Positions 1 through 11,626 of a DNA stretch of 64,000 nucleotides are shown in pieces. The stretch lies in contig OU015654.1 in assembly GCA_907165275.2 (NCBI GenBank), forward strand, positions 2,621,501 to 2,685,500, read 5' to 3'. The number at the start of each line of letters is the position of its first letter. The first letter of the stretch is position 1. Under the pieces are notes generated by a model that was not told the origin of the DNA, did no database searches, and was given only the letters and a program-made list of their open reading frames with translations. The stretch is from Zygaena filipendulae. Its lineage: Eukaryota; Arthropoda; Insecta; Lepidoptera; Zygaenidae. The translations under genes were made by a program, and so were the position numbers.

Positions 1-1435
1 AATAGCACTTAAACTAAGCAGCCGCCCCTAAGAACTGTTCTCTTCACGAAGCCCAGTCCAGTTCCTCTGTTTGAAATTGAAGACTGTAATAGGAACGGGA
101 AATATAATACCCAGTCACTCACACTGTACACACCACTCTGAACTGAGTTAGCACATCACGACGTCCTGCCACAGGGTCCAAGCCTAAACCCGTTCCGGAG
201 TCCACCGAATTCCGGTTTTAGGAGAGGTGACTTTCCTTAGTTGTCGGGATTCAACAGACGGTTCCACTTCAACAGCGTTCGGGTTGAAAGGAAAGTCTTA
301 AAGAAAGTTTCATGTGTTGAACTTTTTTCGCGATATCGTTGGGTCGGCGTCGCGGGGCCAACACACGCCTGCGTCTCGGACGGCGGCACGGGGCTGACTG
401 GCGGCTGATGCCGATTCAACGAGTGTGAATTTGAAGCCTTCTCGTCTCGACACAGATGTTTCTGTGTGTGCTCAACTTGCAGATTCCGCTACTACGCAAC
501 ATACCGGTCTCGGTATGTTGCCTTCTAGCTTAAGATATAGGGTCCATTGCTGCATCTGCTAGCATTGATCCCGCGTTTTGTTTGTGTAGAAGACAGTGAA
601 TTTATTGTCGTGTCGTGTTTTCGTTTAGATACTTAACTAAGTTAAAACATGTGAAGCATCAGGTTCTGGAGCTTTTGCTCATTTATTGTTATGAGCCTCC
701 AGTCGGGTGCATACTGCATAGTTTTATGAAATTGACTTTTTATTCTTCCCGTCTGGCTGGTCTCCCGGGTTTTAAAAACACATTATCGGAGGGCGACGAA
801 CTGAAGTCTTTATTAGATTGTTATTATGTTTTTCCAATGTTAATGTCTGCAGAACTAATTTGACGTAACAATATACTATATGCATACGTTGGAGAGTTTA
901 TGAAAAGTATTAATGATCATTTTAAATCTTTTCTCCTCTTGTATTAATTCTACAAGGTTTTTCAACTCTCTAAGCTTACAAAGTCTGACACAGAAATACA
1001 CTTTCGACCCTCGAGAATGGGCTATATTAATAGGTACTTTTTTATAAATAGTATGATCACTCGATCCGTTGCTATGTGCATCGGCGCCGACGCATGACCG
1101 TCGGCGTCACTATCGTCTTACACGGGGACGTCTTTTGTTACTCATACCTTTATACCTTCTGATTCAGTTTCATTTTTAGCGTTGGTATCAATGACAGTGA
1201 TATTTCTCTTAACTCTGTGAAGCCCGTTTTCTTCAGCGGTTATTAAATTTACTTTTCTTTGCATAATAAATAATTATGAGACTATATAGTAATAATTGTT
1301 ATTTTTTTCTTCTTTCAAAATCGAATTTTGTGCACAAGTGCATTAACGTATCTACTCATAAATGTATCTATATTAATTAAAGAAAATGAGCCATACAGCC
1401 AAACACAATAAGAAGTTAATAGACAGAATTGGGTA
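1..1435. other. Unassigned GC-richer segment grading into AT-rich DNA
   Basis: The first ~600 bases are clearly richer in G+C and CpG than the rest of the window and could be an exon, UTR or promoter flank. No open frame with recognisable similarity exists; the longest (60 codons, minus, 237-419) is proline/serine-rich and unassigned. From ~870 onward the DNA is AT-rich with no recognised element. Confidence 0.4.
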
Positions 1436-1762
1436 TTCTCCAAGGTATGAATATCAAAATTCTAATTAGTCCGTCAGTTAGAAAATAAAAAAATAATAGA
1501 CACGTATTTTTTGCTTTTTCAATTTAATGAAAATGAACATAAATAAAGCGCATTAAAGTTTAGGGTGGGGGGCTCGTGACGTCAATATTCATTATAAGCG
1601 CCATACAAACCGCACAGAATTGTGACGTCACGCGAAATTTCAACTCAATGTATCTCTGTTATTTTTTGAGTACGTAAAAAAAGAAAAAATACGTGTCCAA
1701 TATTTTTTACTAATCTACACGACGGATTAAAAAAAATTTTTTTGTCAAGTAGCCAATTTGTT
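1436..1762. repeat. TIR MITE, GACGTCAC family, copy 1
   Basis: About 330 bp. The outer parts contain inverted AATACGTGTC motifs followed by T/A runs and the TIR-like GTCCGTCAGTTAG / CTACACGACGGA. The centre carries CGTGACGTCA on one side and GTGACGTCACGCGAA on the other. The same arrangement recurs near 3.0 kb, 19.5 kb and, truncated, 24.95 kb. I infer a non-autonomous DNA transposon; the superfamily is not resolved. Confidence 0.6.
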
Positions 1763-2171
1763 ATTTTTTAATATTTACTTTAATTTATTTGCCTTTTTAT
1801 TTTATTATATTTATTTAATTTACTTTATTTTATGTTTTTCAAGACATAAATACCGTTAATATGCCGGGAAAAACAATTTCCTTCAGTATTAAAAACTACA
1901 AATTTTACTTTGAATTTTAATTAAGGAAATGTTATGTTATACTACTGTTGTATTTCCTCGCAATCGAAGTGAAAAGCAGAGTTTATAACTTGTCCACAAA
2001 ACCATTTTATCCTCGATATTACTATCAGCCCTCGCCTTCGGCTCGGGCTGCTAAAAGTCTCGGATAAAGATGGTTCGTTTTATGCACTTGTTGTAAAATC
2101 TACTATTATTCCAGGATTAAAAAGTCCCATATCAATATTGTAGTACAAATTTAAATACAAAATAATCAATA

Positions 2172-2361
2172 AATCTGTATTATAAATGCGAAATTGAGTT
2201 TGTTTGTTTGTAACGCTTTCACGCCTCAATGGCTCAACCAATCATCATGAAATGGTTGTCAGGGGTATAGAGAAGGTCATAGGGCGTTTATATCCCGGAA
2301 TTCTCCTACTAAACTCCTAAACTCCTTAATTACCGCGTCTGCAATCGCGGGGAACAGCTAA
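2172..2361 (+). mobile_element. Helitron-like element (Lep1-type), degenerate
   Basis: It begins with the 5' motif TATTATAAATGCGAAA, then the CTTTCACGCC / ATCATCATGAAA core and a TATCCCGGAATTC block. It ends in a decayed hairpin with GGGGAACAGCTA. This is the standard non-autonomous lepidopteran Helitron layout seen about 40 times in this window. Confidence 0.7.
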
Positions 2362-3009
2362 TAAACAAAAATAACAGCTTTCGACATTATATGCCTATTT
2401 AGAATTATCATTTTATTTATATGAAAGTTGTATCCACCTAAAACAGCAGCAATGGGTATTTTTTCCAAAGTAAATGAGAACTTCAGTAACTAAGGCATCA
2501 ATTATAAATATTTTAGCGTCACGCTAGTTAATGAAATGCGGCCTTATGTCAACAGTAGGAAATATTGGTTAATGTACTTAAAACATGCAAACGCTCTATG
2601 GCTGTCGAGTCCATTTCACAATGGTGGTAAACCTCGTATTGCCTTTACCCAACCTTTACCCTTCATTTACAGTTTATAACGTTTTATTGTGCGTAGGCAC
2701 TAAGCAAATACTTGCGGTGCATTATATTAATCAAATTCCACAACTGTCTATTATTTCAGTTACACGGACAATGGTAGAGCTAATCATTTTACGCGATGTC
2801 AGAACCAGCACGAACAAAACTAATGGAATGCCTTTTATGGAGACAACAGGGCGTGCTGCGTGCGTATGAAGACCTAGGCGGAGTGCTTTTTATGTTGTGA
2901 AACCTTGGACCTATCCCACGGTGATATTTTTTTTTATTTAATCAGCTAATTTGTTGTAAATAGAACCTTCAACTCAAACTACCTTTAAGGTTGTACTTAG
3001 AAAAAATAA
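2362..3009. other. No gene recognised
   Basis: AT-rich DNA. A 94-codon frame (2585-2869, +) shows no domain, signal peptide or splice context, so it is not called a gene. Confidence 0.4.
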
Positions 3010-3345
3010 TGAGCTATAGTTGAGTAATTTTTTTTTAGTCGTCTTGTAGATTAATAAAAAATATTGGACACGTAATGTATGTTTTTTTCTTTTTTTACGT
3101 AATCAAAAAATAACGGCGATGCATTAAGTTGAAATTTCGCGTGACGACACTAACCGGTGCAGTTTGTATGGGGGCTTAAACCGGTTAATGACGTCACGAG
3201 CCCCCACCCTAAACTTCAATGCGCTTTATCTGTGTATATTTTCATTAATTTGAAAAGGAAAAAAATACGTGTCTATTGTTGTTTTGTTTTCTAACTGACG
3301 GAATAATTAAAATTTTGATTTTCAAAAGTCGTCAACATTCCCTAT
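3010..3345. repeat. TIR MITE, GACGTCAC family, copy 2
   Basis: Same architecture as the 1436-1762 copy in the opposite orientation: AGTCGTCTTGTAGATTA near the left end, TTGGACACGTA, a central GTGACG and GACGTCACGAGC pair, then AATACGTGTCTATT and CTAACTGACGGA on the right. Confidence 0.6.
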
Positions 3346-4298
3346 TGATGGTAAAAGATGCATATTATAAACAATTTTTAGTTTAGGTTAGTAATAAAAG
3401 TTGCAGCAGAAACTTCGTAGGTAATAATTTTTTCTGGGTGAAATTGCCTATTTTTAGGTGGCGGGCTTTGCCTATTTTTAGGTGATCGTGCAATTACTAA
3501 CTCAAGTTACAAGAAAGTCGCGCTTCTACCTATCTTACTTTTCTCACCATAAACCGTTTGCGATGAAACATGGTTAAATGGTTTTAAATCAGATTATAAG
3601 AAAACTACTACCTACGATGACTTCGTTTAATTCAGTTTAGTCTGACTGCATGGCTGCAAGATGCATCTACAAACATACAAAGAGACTAGTCATGATCTTT
3701 CTTTAGTGATTCTGTACATTACCTTGTTTTAAACTCTTGCCTTATAATAACAGTTTTATTATATTAATTGTTTATTTCTAGTACCAGTAAAGAGATAAAG
3801 GTGTAAAGCGCGAATTATTTTGAACACAGTGTTAGAAGGCTGCGCGAGGCACAAAATTTCCAAGGCTAATGATTTAGTGTAAATTTTAACATAGATGAAG
3901 TTTATGATGAAACGCACAAGAATTCGCACGGCCCGCTGGGTTCCAACTTCCAACTTCCAACCGAACGCCCTTCTCTCGCTGTTCGCACGATTAACATTTG
4001 CTGGCTGATAGACCGATCCCTAATATTTAATGTAACATAATAGAGACATAAATAAACGAGATAAATTGTCTCTTTGCGGATACATTTGAATCTATGACAT
4101 GATAATGTAAGATTTAATATTGTAAGAGCAAATACAGTTAAAGTGACCTAGTAGTAGACCTAGTACCTTCCTACATAATTTTGCTCTGAGTGCAGGATGT
4201 AATAACGAAGAATTGATGGATAGTTTGTGTAAAATATACTTCCATATAAACTGACAAATCTTAATAGGGGATTCCCAGAATCAGCGATCGTATATAAT
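3346..4298. other. No gene recognised
   Basis: AT-rich sequence. A short tandem motif (CTATTTTTAGGTG, twice around 3448-3484) is the only local structure noticed. Confidence 0.4.
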
Positions 4299-4827
4299 AC
4301 TAGTTGTGCCCCGCGGTTTCACCCACGTTAGTTTCAGAGTTCCCGCGGGAATTCCGAGATAAAAAGTACCCTATGTGTTAATCTGATGTATAAGCCATAT
4401 TATTGTAAAGTTTCATTTAAATCCATCAAGTAGTTTTTGCGTGAAAGAGTAACTGTTAGCCACGAAGCCAGCCAGGGTCTCCGAGGGTGAGGCGAACAAT
4501 AAAACACTATGTATGAATCACCAACAAATAGTTGTATATTGTTACGGTCGGGATTTTAGCCTAAACAATCACATAAAACCAATTAGATTAAACTATAAAT
4601 TGGTAGAAATCCGATAGCTTGAAATAAAACTACGAAGTGCCATCTATTGCCATCTATCTTATTGACATCACCTTTCAGGCTTTCAGTTTTCAGGCTTTCA
4701 AAAACTTCAATTAAACTAGGAAGTACCCTCTACCGCTTTATGACACCAAACAGTAATAAACATCCATCCATCCATCCATACATCCATACATACTTACAAA
4801 CTTTCACGTTTATAATATTAGTAGGAT
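4299..4827 (-). mobile_element. Helitron-like element interrupted by ~300 bp
   Basis: The 3' half (ACTAGTTGTGCCCCGCGG through GCGTGAAAGAGTAACT, about 4299-4452) and the 5' end (CATCCATCC run, then TTTCACGTTTATAATATTAGTAGGAT, about 4759-4827) belong to one subtype. Uninterrupted copies of that subtype occur at 21312-21516 and 52717-52932. Between the halves lie ~305 bp absent from those copies, so I infer an insertion. Confidence 0.65.
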
Positions 4828-5060
4828 AGGATGTTGTGAAGATATAAGAATGTCGTCGAGGGATAGAAGTGTAGTGTACTAGTGATTTTAGCCAGCGGAG
4901 GTCTCTATAGTCTCTGCCTACCATTCCAAGAGATAACCGTCGTACCCTACATCATATTTATCTCACACATGTATTGGAGTTTATAAATTAATTATGAGAC
5001 TTATTTATTTTCAATTTGTATTTACCTACATTAATGTTCCAATTTTAACTACTAACATTA

Positions 5061-5962
5061 CAGGGCCCTATTCACTATGAGCACAACACGCCATATTACG
5101 GTAACACGTCAGTTAACTCGTTTTCCCCGCGTGCCCGAATAAGTTTCACTTGAAAAAAAACAAGTCTAATGACATACAAAAGATTAATTATATTAGTGAC
5201 TAGCTGTGGCCCGCGGTTTCACCCGCGGTAATTTCGGATTTCTTGCGGGAATTCCGGGATAAAAAGTACCTTATGTCTTTCTCTGTACCCCTGACAACGT
5301 GCATGCCAAATTTCATCCAAATCTTTCAGCCGTTTTTGCGTGATTGAGATAAGAGCTCGAAAGCGCATTTTCATCCGACTTACTTCAAATTTATAGTCAC
5401 TGCTCAGCTCCTATGTGTCTTGTCGTTATGTTATATAGCCTATAATCTGCCCAGGAGTATGGACTACAATCGTACCAAGTTTGGTTAAAATCCCTAGTTT
5501 TTGACCCATGCGTGCACATACAGACAGACAGACAGACAGACAAAAAATTTACTGATTGCATTTTTGGCATCAGTATCGATCACCATTCATCCTCCAATAT
5601 TAATTTTGAATATATATTCAATGTACAGAATTGACCTAACTACAGTTTTATTATAAGTATCTATAAATATAGATTTCTTACCATCTAGTGTTTAAGATTG
5701 TGCTAAAGGCACGGCTTCCTTTTTTATTAGTTTCTGACAGCAAACGATTATTTAGGTACGTTTACTAAAGAATACTTATAGGCATATAAAAAAAATACAT
5801 TTATTCATAATAACTAACCAAACAGTGTCACTAAAAACTAAACAGGCAAACATTGAGATACGTTGAGCTATAGTCATGGCAAGACTCCAAAACTGTATTA
5901 AGCAATTAGTTATAAGCAAACGAGGAATGTTTTTGGTCATAGTGAATCGGCCCCCCCCCCTG
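5061..5962. mobile_element. hAT-like TIR element, 902 bp, with nested Helitron
   Basis: The ends are inverted: CAGGGCCCTATTCACTATGA on the left, and on the right the complement of CAGG(G)nCCGATTCACTATGA with a long C-tract at 5951-5960. No clean 8-bp duplication is visible. A Helitron-like element sits inside at about 5199-5672. CAGGG-type ends suggest hAT; no transposase frame is present. Confidence 0.5.
5199..5672 (-). mobile_element. Helitron-like composite
   Basis: Starts ACTAGCTGTGGCCCGCGG with the GGGATAAAAAGTACC block, then passes into a second common repeat type: GCCTATAATCTGCC, then (CAGA)n at 5520-5541, then TTTTGGCATCAGTATCG. It is nested in the larger TIR element. Confidence 0.65.
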
Positions 5963-6385
5963 TTGCAATTGTCACTAATTGCGTAATTGTAAATTTAATT
6001 TCAATTGCATCACGCCACACACGGAGGCGGGGAACGGCGAGCGTTGTGAAACGCGAACGTCTTTCCGTAAAGATATTCTCTACTGAACCATTGTGCGGGT
6101 GTTCCCAGGCAATTGCTTTCGAGCGTTAATTGTTGAAAGCACTGTGTCACATACAGACATCTAGTTCGTAGAGAGTGGGCGGATATAAAAAAAAAAAAAA
6201 ACAAAAAAAAACATACAACTGTAAAATTACCTACATTTTCTCGCTGTCCCCCGCAGTTTTTAGATATCTGCGGGCACTCTCTGTAGTAAGATTATATCTT
6301 TTGTGTTAATCTGTAAAAAAATATTTGCAAAAATACTACATTTTATGATATTGATAAGAAAATTACTAGGTAGATATTATAAAAC
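5963..6385. other. Unassigned, partly GC-rich
   Basis: Contains a GC-rich patch (6000-6190) and an A-rich run at about 6187-6211. No coding region or repeat family was recognised. Confidence 0.35.
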
Positions 6386-6633
6386 AAACTCCTTCGCCGC
6401 GTCTGTCTGTCTGTTCGCGGTAAACTTAAAACTACATATTGGATTTTCATGTTTTCATGCGGAACTCTTCCATACGAACTTTACAACCCCTTTGCACCGC
6501 TTTAGGGGTTGAATTTTCAAAAATTTTTGCTTAGTGCACACCTACGTCTCTTAAGGAACATTTGTGCAGTGCGGTTTCAGCTGTGCGTTGATCGTTCAGT
6601 CAGTCAGTTTCTGCTTTTATATATGTAGGTACT
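6386..6633. repeat. Helitron-related repeat fragment
   Basis: CTTCGCCGCGTCTGTCTGTC with GGATTTTCATG, then CAACCCCTTTG and GCGGTTTCAGCTGTGCGTTG. The last block recurs in inverse orientation at 35940-36080. Fragments of common lepidopteran dispersed repeats. Confidence 0.5.
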
Positions 6634-6833
6634 ACTAGCTGTTCCCCGCGGTTTCACCCGCGTCAATTTCGGAGTTCACGCGGGAATTCCGGGATAAAAG
6701 TACCCTATGTATCACTGACAACGTGACGAAATTTCATGTCGATCCGTAGAGCCATTGAGGCGTGAAAGCGTAACAAACAAACAACAACAACAACAAACAA
6801 ACTCACTTTCACATTTATAACATTAGTAAGGAT
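6634..6833 (-). mobile_element. Full-length Helitron-like element
   Basis: One of the cleanest copies: ACTAGCTGTTCCCCGCGG at the left (complement of the 3' hairpin and CTAG end), the GGGATAAAAGTACCC core, GAGGCGTGAAAGCGTAAC, (CAA)n, and ATAACATTAGTAAGGAT at the right (complement of the 5' TC end). Length about 200 bp. Confidence 0.85.
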
Positions 6834-7520
6834 GTAGATTGTAAATGTAATATAGATTGATTGACCTTTAAATGTGTCGAGTTCGGAAGTAATAATAGCC
6901 TAGCTCAAATAAAAATAATAAAAGATAAATTTAGTAAATTAGAGTTTTTGTATTGTTCAAATTCGTATCCAGTCTAGTTCCGTCAAATAGCTTTTATAAA
7001 TAAAAAAGAACAGATTATAAAAAAAAAGTATTAGAAATGAGGCGGGATATCATAACGAGTGGCATATAACTGCCTCGTTACAAATTTAAAGAAAAAACTA
7101 CTGGAGAAGAATATTATTAGAAATATTAGGTAAATTGCAGAGCTGATTCGTAGTTACTTCTTAAAATTGTAGAGTCACTGAAAAATTAATACCTAATTTA
7201 TTTTAAAAGTATTTTTACTTTTAAATAATTTACGACCCCTCTTAAAGTTCGTTGCAATAACTGTCCGTGAATCTTAATTAAGGCGCTAGAAACATACTAA
7301 TTGCCCTCGGGTTATCCACGACAGCTATTAAAGACAGTTCCTTATTGTGCAAACACAGTAAGAAGAATGCATTCTCATGCTCTCCTCTCATAGTTCCAAA
7401 TATTTATTGGTATTTGTTATTGGTCGTTAAGCTTTATCGCATCTCAAAGTCGCGCATGGATGCCGAATTGACCGAATGTATAATATCTAATGGCCCGATG
7501 GTGTGATTACACTTACAGAT

Positions 7521-7844
7521 AGGGTTGCCAGGCTGGGGACATGTTTGGCTTTTTATGGACGTATCCGCCTAAGTATTTTCTTGTCCGGCCCGTCCGGCTT
7601 TCGTCAGACTTTTTGTCTGGCTGCCGCGCGAGTCTAAAGTCAAGCGCTAGTAAAGTATAATAGTAAAACATAATAAAAATTTAAATAAATAATAATTATT
7701 GGATTTTTTATGAAATAAATATGTCCGGTTTTTAGAATATGTTCGTATGTCCTGCTTAAAAAAGGTATGATTAACTATTAAAAAAGATATGAGGCCAAAT
7801 TAAGCGACGAGTCCGGATTTTGTATTTTTGAACCTGGCAACCCT
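7521..7844. mobile_element. TIR MITE with 10-bp flanking duplication
   Basis: Terminal inverted repeats AGGGTTGCCAGG / CCTGGCAACCCT bound 324 bp. Flanks are ACTTACAGAT (7511-7520) and ACTTATAGAT (7845-7854), a 9/10 match consistent with a target-site duplication. No transposase frame, so non-autonomous. The superfamily is uncertain. Confidence 0.75.
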
Positions 7845-8939
7845 ACTTATAGATTATATAAATCTTATGAAGTATACTATCATTGTTCTCGGTCAGTCTA
7901 GACTCGACTACTCGTATCTAAAAGTTAAACTGCGGAGAAAACTAATAAAAGTCCAATGGGAAATTATTACTGCGATAATTATTTTTCTTTATTTTAATCG
8001 TTGTGACTGTTTTTAAAATAAAAGACAAGTTTTTTAAGACAAGTTTTTTTTTAAGTTCTATTCGCTCGACAACTTCTCGTTCTAGACCACCTTTCCAAAT
8101 AGTTTTGCATTCCAAATCATCTTATTATACTGGACTAAGAACTTAAGTTAGAAATGTCGGTTAAATATTAATTAATTTGTAATGAACAGATTATCTGCAT
8201 TCCCGACTAGTTTCAGCTGTAGTAATTTGTACAATGAATTATCAATTATGTAAATACATAAGTATCGTAGTAAATAGTGCATGTCGGTCGGTACATGTCA
8301 TTTATTTTCGTATCGGTAAAACAGTTGTTTTTATGTTACATGGGACGACAAAATTCGCAGTGACGATTTTTTATATGCGTAAGAAAGCACATGACTTTCG
8401 AGCTGATTTTGAGATATTGATCTGAGACACTGTCAAAAATTTGCAATCTATGGAACCATGGTTTGCAATTTTAACATTTATTTTATTTAAAACCGGCTAA
8501 ATGCATTAAATGCGAAAGTCCATAAGAAGAAAAAAAAGAAGAAAACTACGTCTTGGGTATTTGATTTAATTTAAAATCTGGTTGAAGTCAAAACACAATT
8601 GCCTACTCGGATACAATATAAGCTGTGTTATTATTACGTTCCCTCTTATTTGCAGAATGTACATTGACGACAGACTATTGACTACCCGAGCTACCAAATC
8701 AAATCAACTTTCGCCGAGTTTCTCAATAGTTGGAATACAATATTTATATGAACCAGAGCGGTGTGTCGCCATAACTCAGTGTTACAATCTGAGTACATTA
8801 GTAAGGTGGTTATCTTGACGCTTGTTGGGCGAAACGCCGCAGGCCGCACCTATCTTGCACCGTCTTATATTATTGAGTCCCTACTATCGGTTTTATTTTA
8901 CAAATCAAATCAAAATACGTCATTGTACTGAGACATTAT

Positions 8940-9193
8940 ACATAGCTGTGGCCCGCGGTTTCATCCGCGTTAATTTCGGAATCCTTTTCTGTACCCTGAC
9001 AATGTATGCAAAATTTCATTCGGTTTTACACGCATTATTTTCGATTTCCCCTACGAATTCCTATATAAAAAATATATATATCCTTTTTTGTACCGCTGAC
9101 AGGTACGTGTAGGTATGCAAAATTTTATGATGATCGGTCGAGTAGTTAAGGCGTGAAAAGGACAAAATCACTTTTGCATTTATAATATTAGTA
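8940..9193 (-). mobile_element. Helitron-like element, internally rearranged
   Basis: TAGCTGTGGCCCGCGG start, duplicated inner blocks (two TGTACC...GCTGACA-like and two ATGCAAAATTT blocks) and TTTATAATATTAGTATG end. Confidence 0.7.
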
Positions 9194-9910
9194 TGCATTC
9201 AGAACTAGCTCTGTAAATCTATTGGTAGGTACTTACGACAAACCTGACAAGATTTGTCTCACCTATTGCGATATTACCAGCAATCTTATGATTATTATGA
9301 CAAAACTTCAATGATCCTTCGACAGTGTCGCTCTTTATTGAATTCAGTTTTGAAACTTGAGTTATTTTAGAACATCTCGACCAAGGCCAGTTTATTTACA
9401 TGATATAGGTATAGGTACGAGCCCTAGAATGCTAATCTTATGGAAGATATAAAAGATATAATATGAATAGGTACAACAGAACTATGCATATTAAGCATTG
9501 AAAATAATATAAGTATATCACACGCCGATTTCAATATCTCTAACATACGCAAGAGGTGAAACTTTATGGTACGATGAGAATTAATTTGATGAAAAAGTTA
9601 TGAAAATCTATAAAAATATAGGTGGTATAAAAATCAGTCTGGTTTGTCCGTGCGTGTCGCTGAAACTCTACAACCCTGTCCTGCAGTTTAATGTGGTTTG
9701 TATGGTATGGTCGCCTTATACGTAGGTACCTACTATTCATGAAGTTTTTAGTTTGAGGCTACGGGGGTTGGTTTTGGAAATAACTGTGAAAAAAAGGATA
9801 TCACCATCAACGGATGGGAAATATGATCGAGAATCTTCTGGACTGTTTGAAAATGATCCGGGATATTCTGAAACGTTCCAAAAACTGTTACTGTAAACTA
9901 GTGTCGTGGA

Positions 9911-10080
9911 AATCGCTGTTCCCCGCGGTTTCACCCGCGGGAATTCCAGGACAAAAACTATCCTATCTTTCAAGTTGGGCCAAAATACAACATAGTGACC
10001 AAATTTCATCACGATCGATTCAGTAGTTTCGGAGTCCATCGCGGACAAACAACGTGACACGTGATTTATATATATTAAGA
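9911..10080 (-). mobile_element. Helitron-like element, CACGTG subtype
   Basis: GCTGTTCCCCGCGG start; the right half has AGTTTCGGAGTCCATCGCGG and CAACGTGACACGTGATTTA. Same subtype as the next element and as the array at 25.6-26.7 kb. Confidence 0.75.
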
Positions 10081-10089
10081 TAAGATAAG

Positions 10090-10320
10090 ACTAGCTGTCC
10101 CCCGCGATTTCATCCGCGGTAATTTCGGAGTTCCCGCGGAGGTTGCGGGAAAAAAATACTCTATGTCCTTCAGTTCCCGAGGGAATTCCGGGATAAAAAC
10201 TATGCTATCTTTTAAGTTGGACCATATTATAAATGGGTGCAAAATTTTATCAAAATCCGTTCAGTAGTTTCGGAGTCCATCGCGGACAAACAACGTGACA
10301 CGTGATTTATATATATTAGA
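10090..10320 (-). mobile_element. Helitron-like element, CACGTG subtype
   Basis: ACTAGCTGTCCCCCGCGATT start, GGGAATTCCGGGATAAAAAC core, AACGTGACACGTGATTTATA end. Lies head to tail with the copy at 9911-10080. Confidence 0.8.
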
Positions 10321-10339
10321 TATCACATATGATATATCA

Positions 10340-10487
10340 TAGTATAGATACATAAACACGCCAAGATTGGAAAGTGGATTGGAAAGTGGAGTGTGCTCAT
10401 AACATAAAGTCCACCCCCAGCAGGAATCGAACCCGGAACCTCTTGATTAGGCATGGTGACCTACTGGGCCAATTTGGTCGAATCTCG
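10340..10487 (-). repeat. tRNA-derived SINE, 5' part
   Basis: On the minus strand the order is a box-A-like stretch, then GGTTCCGGGTTCGATTCC-type box B (here complement of GGAATCGAACCCGGAACC), then GGACTTTATG. Same family as 18828-19093 and 36515-36789; the 3' tail is missing. Confidence 0.65.
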
Positions 10488-10782
10488 AAAGTCCGGATAA
10501 ATGTGAAAGAAAAGTCATATAAAGTACCTATTATAAATTGGGGACCAATAGTAGGGTGTACGAGGTCCTGTTCCCATGCAGGAGTGGTGACCTCGGGTTC
10601 AAGTCGTGACCGCGTTGTATTGACCTTTGTCAACTGCCTAGAACGGACCGTAATCCATAGAGTACAGTCTGACGCCAGCCACATAATAAGATTAACGAAA
10701 GCAATTTTAAAGTTAACGCGAAATTAATAACGTTTTGTTATATCATCTAAGTGTGTAGTAGATGGAATGTATTGATACCTAA

Positions 10783-11019
10783 CGACCGCACTCAGAGTCG
10801 ACTTTAAAGATTACTCAGTTAAGTATAGATTTTTAAAACAAAACTGCCGCAATCAGAGCCGTTCAGTAAATTAATGTTAATTGGCATTTAACTAATTAAG
10901 TTACATCTCATTAAATGCCAATTAATATTAATTTATTAAACTTGTCTGATTGCGGTAGTTTGGTTTTAAAAATCTATACTTAACTAAGTAATTATTAAAG
11001 TCGACTCTGAGTGCGGCGG
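10783..11019. mobile_element. 237-bp palindromic MITE, copy 1
   Basis: A nearly complete foldback: GCACTCAGAGTCGACTTTAA at the left and its complement at the right, an AAACTGCCGCAATCAGA block in both arms, and the centre on ATTGGCATTTAA. Flanked by TAA on both sides, compatible with a PIF/Harbinger-type 3-bp target. A second 237-bp copy is at 53277-53513. Confidence 0.85.
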
Positions 11020-11169
11020 TAAGTTTATTTAATCTTAATCTTCTTTTATTTATAAAGATAAAAGTCATGTAAGATATTTTCTTCAAGTTTATAACATTTT
11101 CTTTTGTCGCATCTAATTTGATAAAGTCTATGTAAGAATTTTCAAGTGTATAAGGTTAGGTACATACAA

Positions 11170-11292
11170 AAGACCCAAGGTGAACAAACATGTTTATCAC
11201 AAACAACTCACATAATCATCCGGGATCGAACCCGCGAGACTTGGCGCAACACCATGCTTACTAAACACTGCACCAACGGCGCTTTCGTAACT
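11170..11292 (-). repeat. tRNA-derived SINE-like fragment
   Basis: On the minus strand: GCGCCGTTGGTGCAGTG, then GCGGGTTCGATCCCGG (box B), then TTATGTGAGTTGTTTGTG. The flanks and lack of a clean acceptor stem argue against a functional tRNA. Confidence 0.55.
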
Positions 11293-11444
11293 TACAATAA
11301 TCGTTTGCCATTCTCAGAGCTAAACCTAAAATTTTCGACAGTCTAGCACGCAATTAGGTACAGACTAAAGTTTTGATAGTTAACATCTAGAGTCCTCGCT
11401 AGAATATTCCCCAATAAAGTATAAAAATGCATTTGTGCTAACTA

Positions 11445-11626
11445 CACGGTGAAATTTTCGTATTGAAATTTACTATGGAAGCATTTTCGAGCCTGTCTTT
11501 AATGTACCATTGAGAATTTTACCATGGAAATGATAGGAATCGCCATAGTAAAATTCTCAATAGTGTTAGTAAAGACGGGTTCCAAAATGCGTCCATAGTA
11601 AATTTCAATACGAAAATTACACCGTG
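11445..11626. mobile_element. Foldback MITE flanked by TA
   Basis: Arms CACGGTGAAATTTTCGTATT... and ...AATACGAAAATTACACCGTG pair over most of the 182-bp element, which is flanked by TA on each side. This is consistent with a Tc1/mariner-type target, by inference. Confidence 0.75.

Noticed and set aside
8582..8818. 78-codon plus ORF with a good acceptor (TTATTTGCAG) at 8656
   Set aside because: No donor of quality, no poly(A) context and no recognisable protein features after the acceptor.
9737..10060. 107-codon minus ORF
   Set aside because: Overlaps the GC-rich ends of Helitron-like elements; its frame follows the repeat, as do similar frames at 20131-20328 and 25944-26361.
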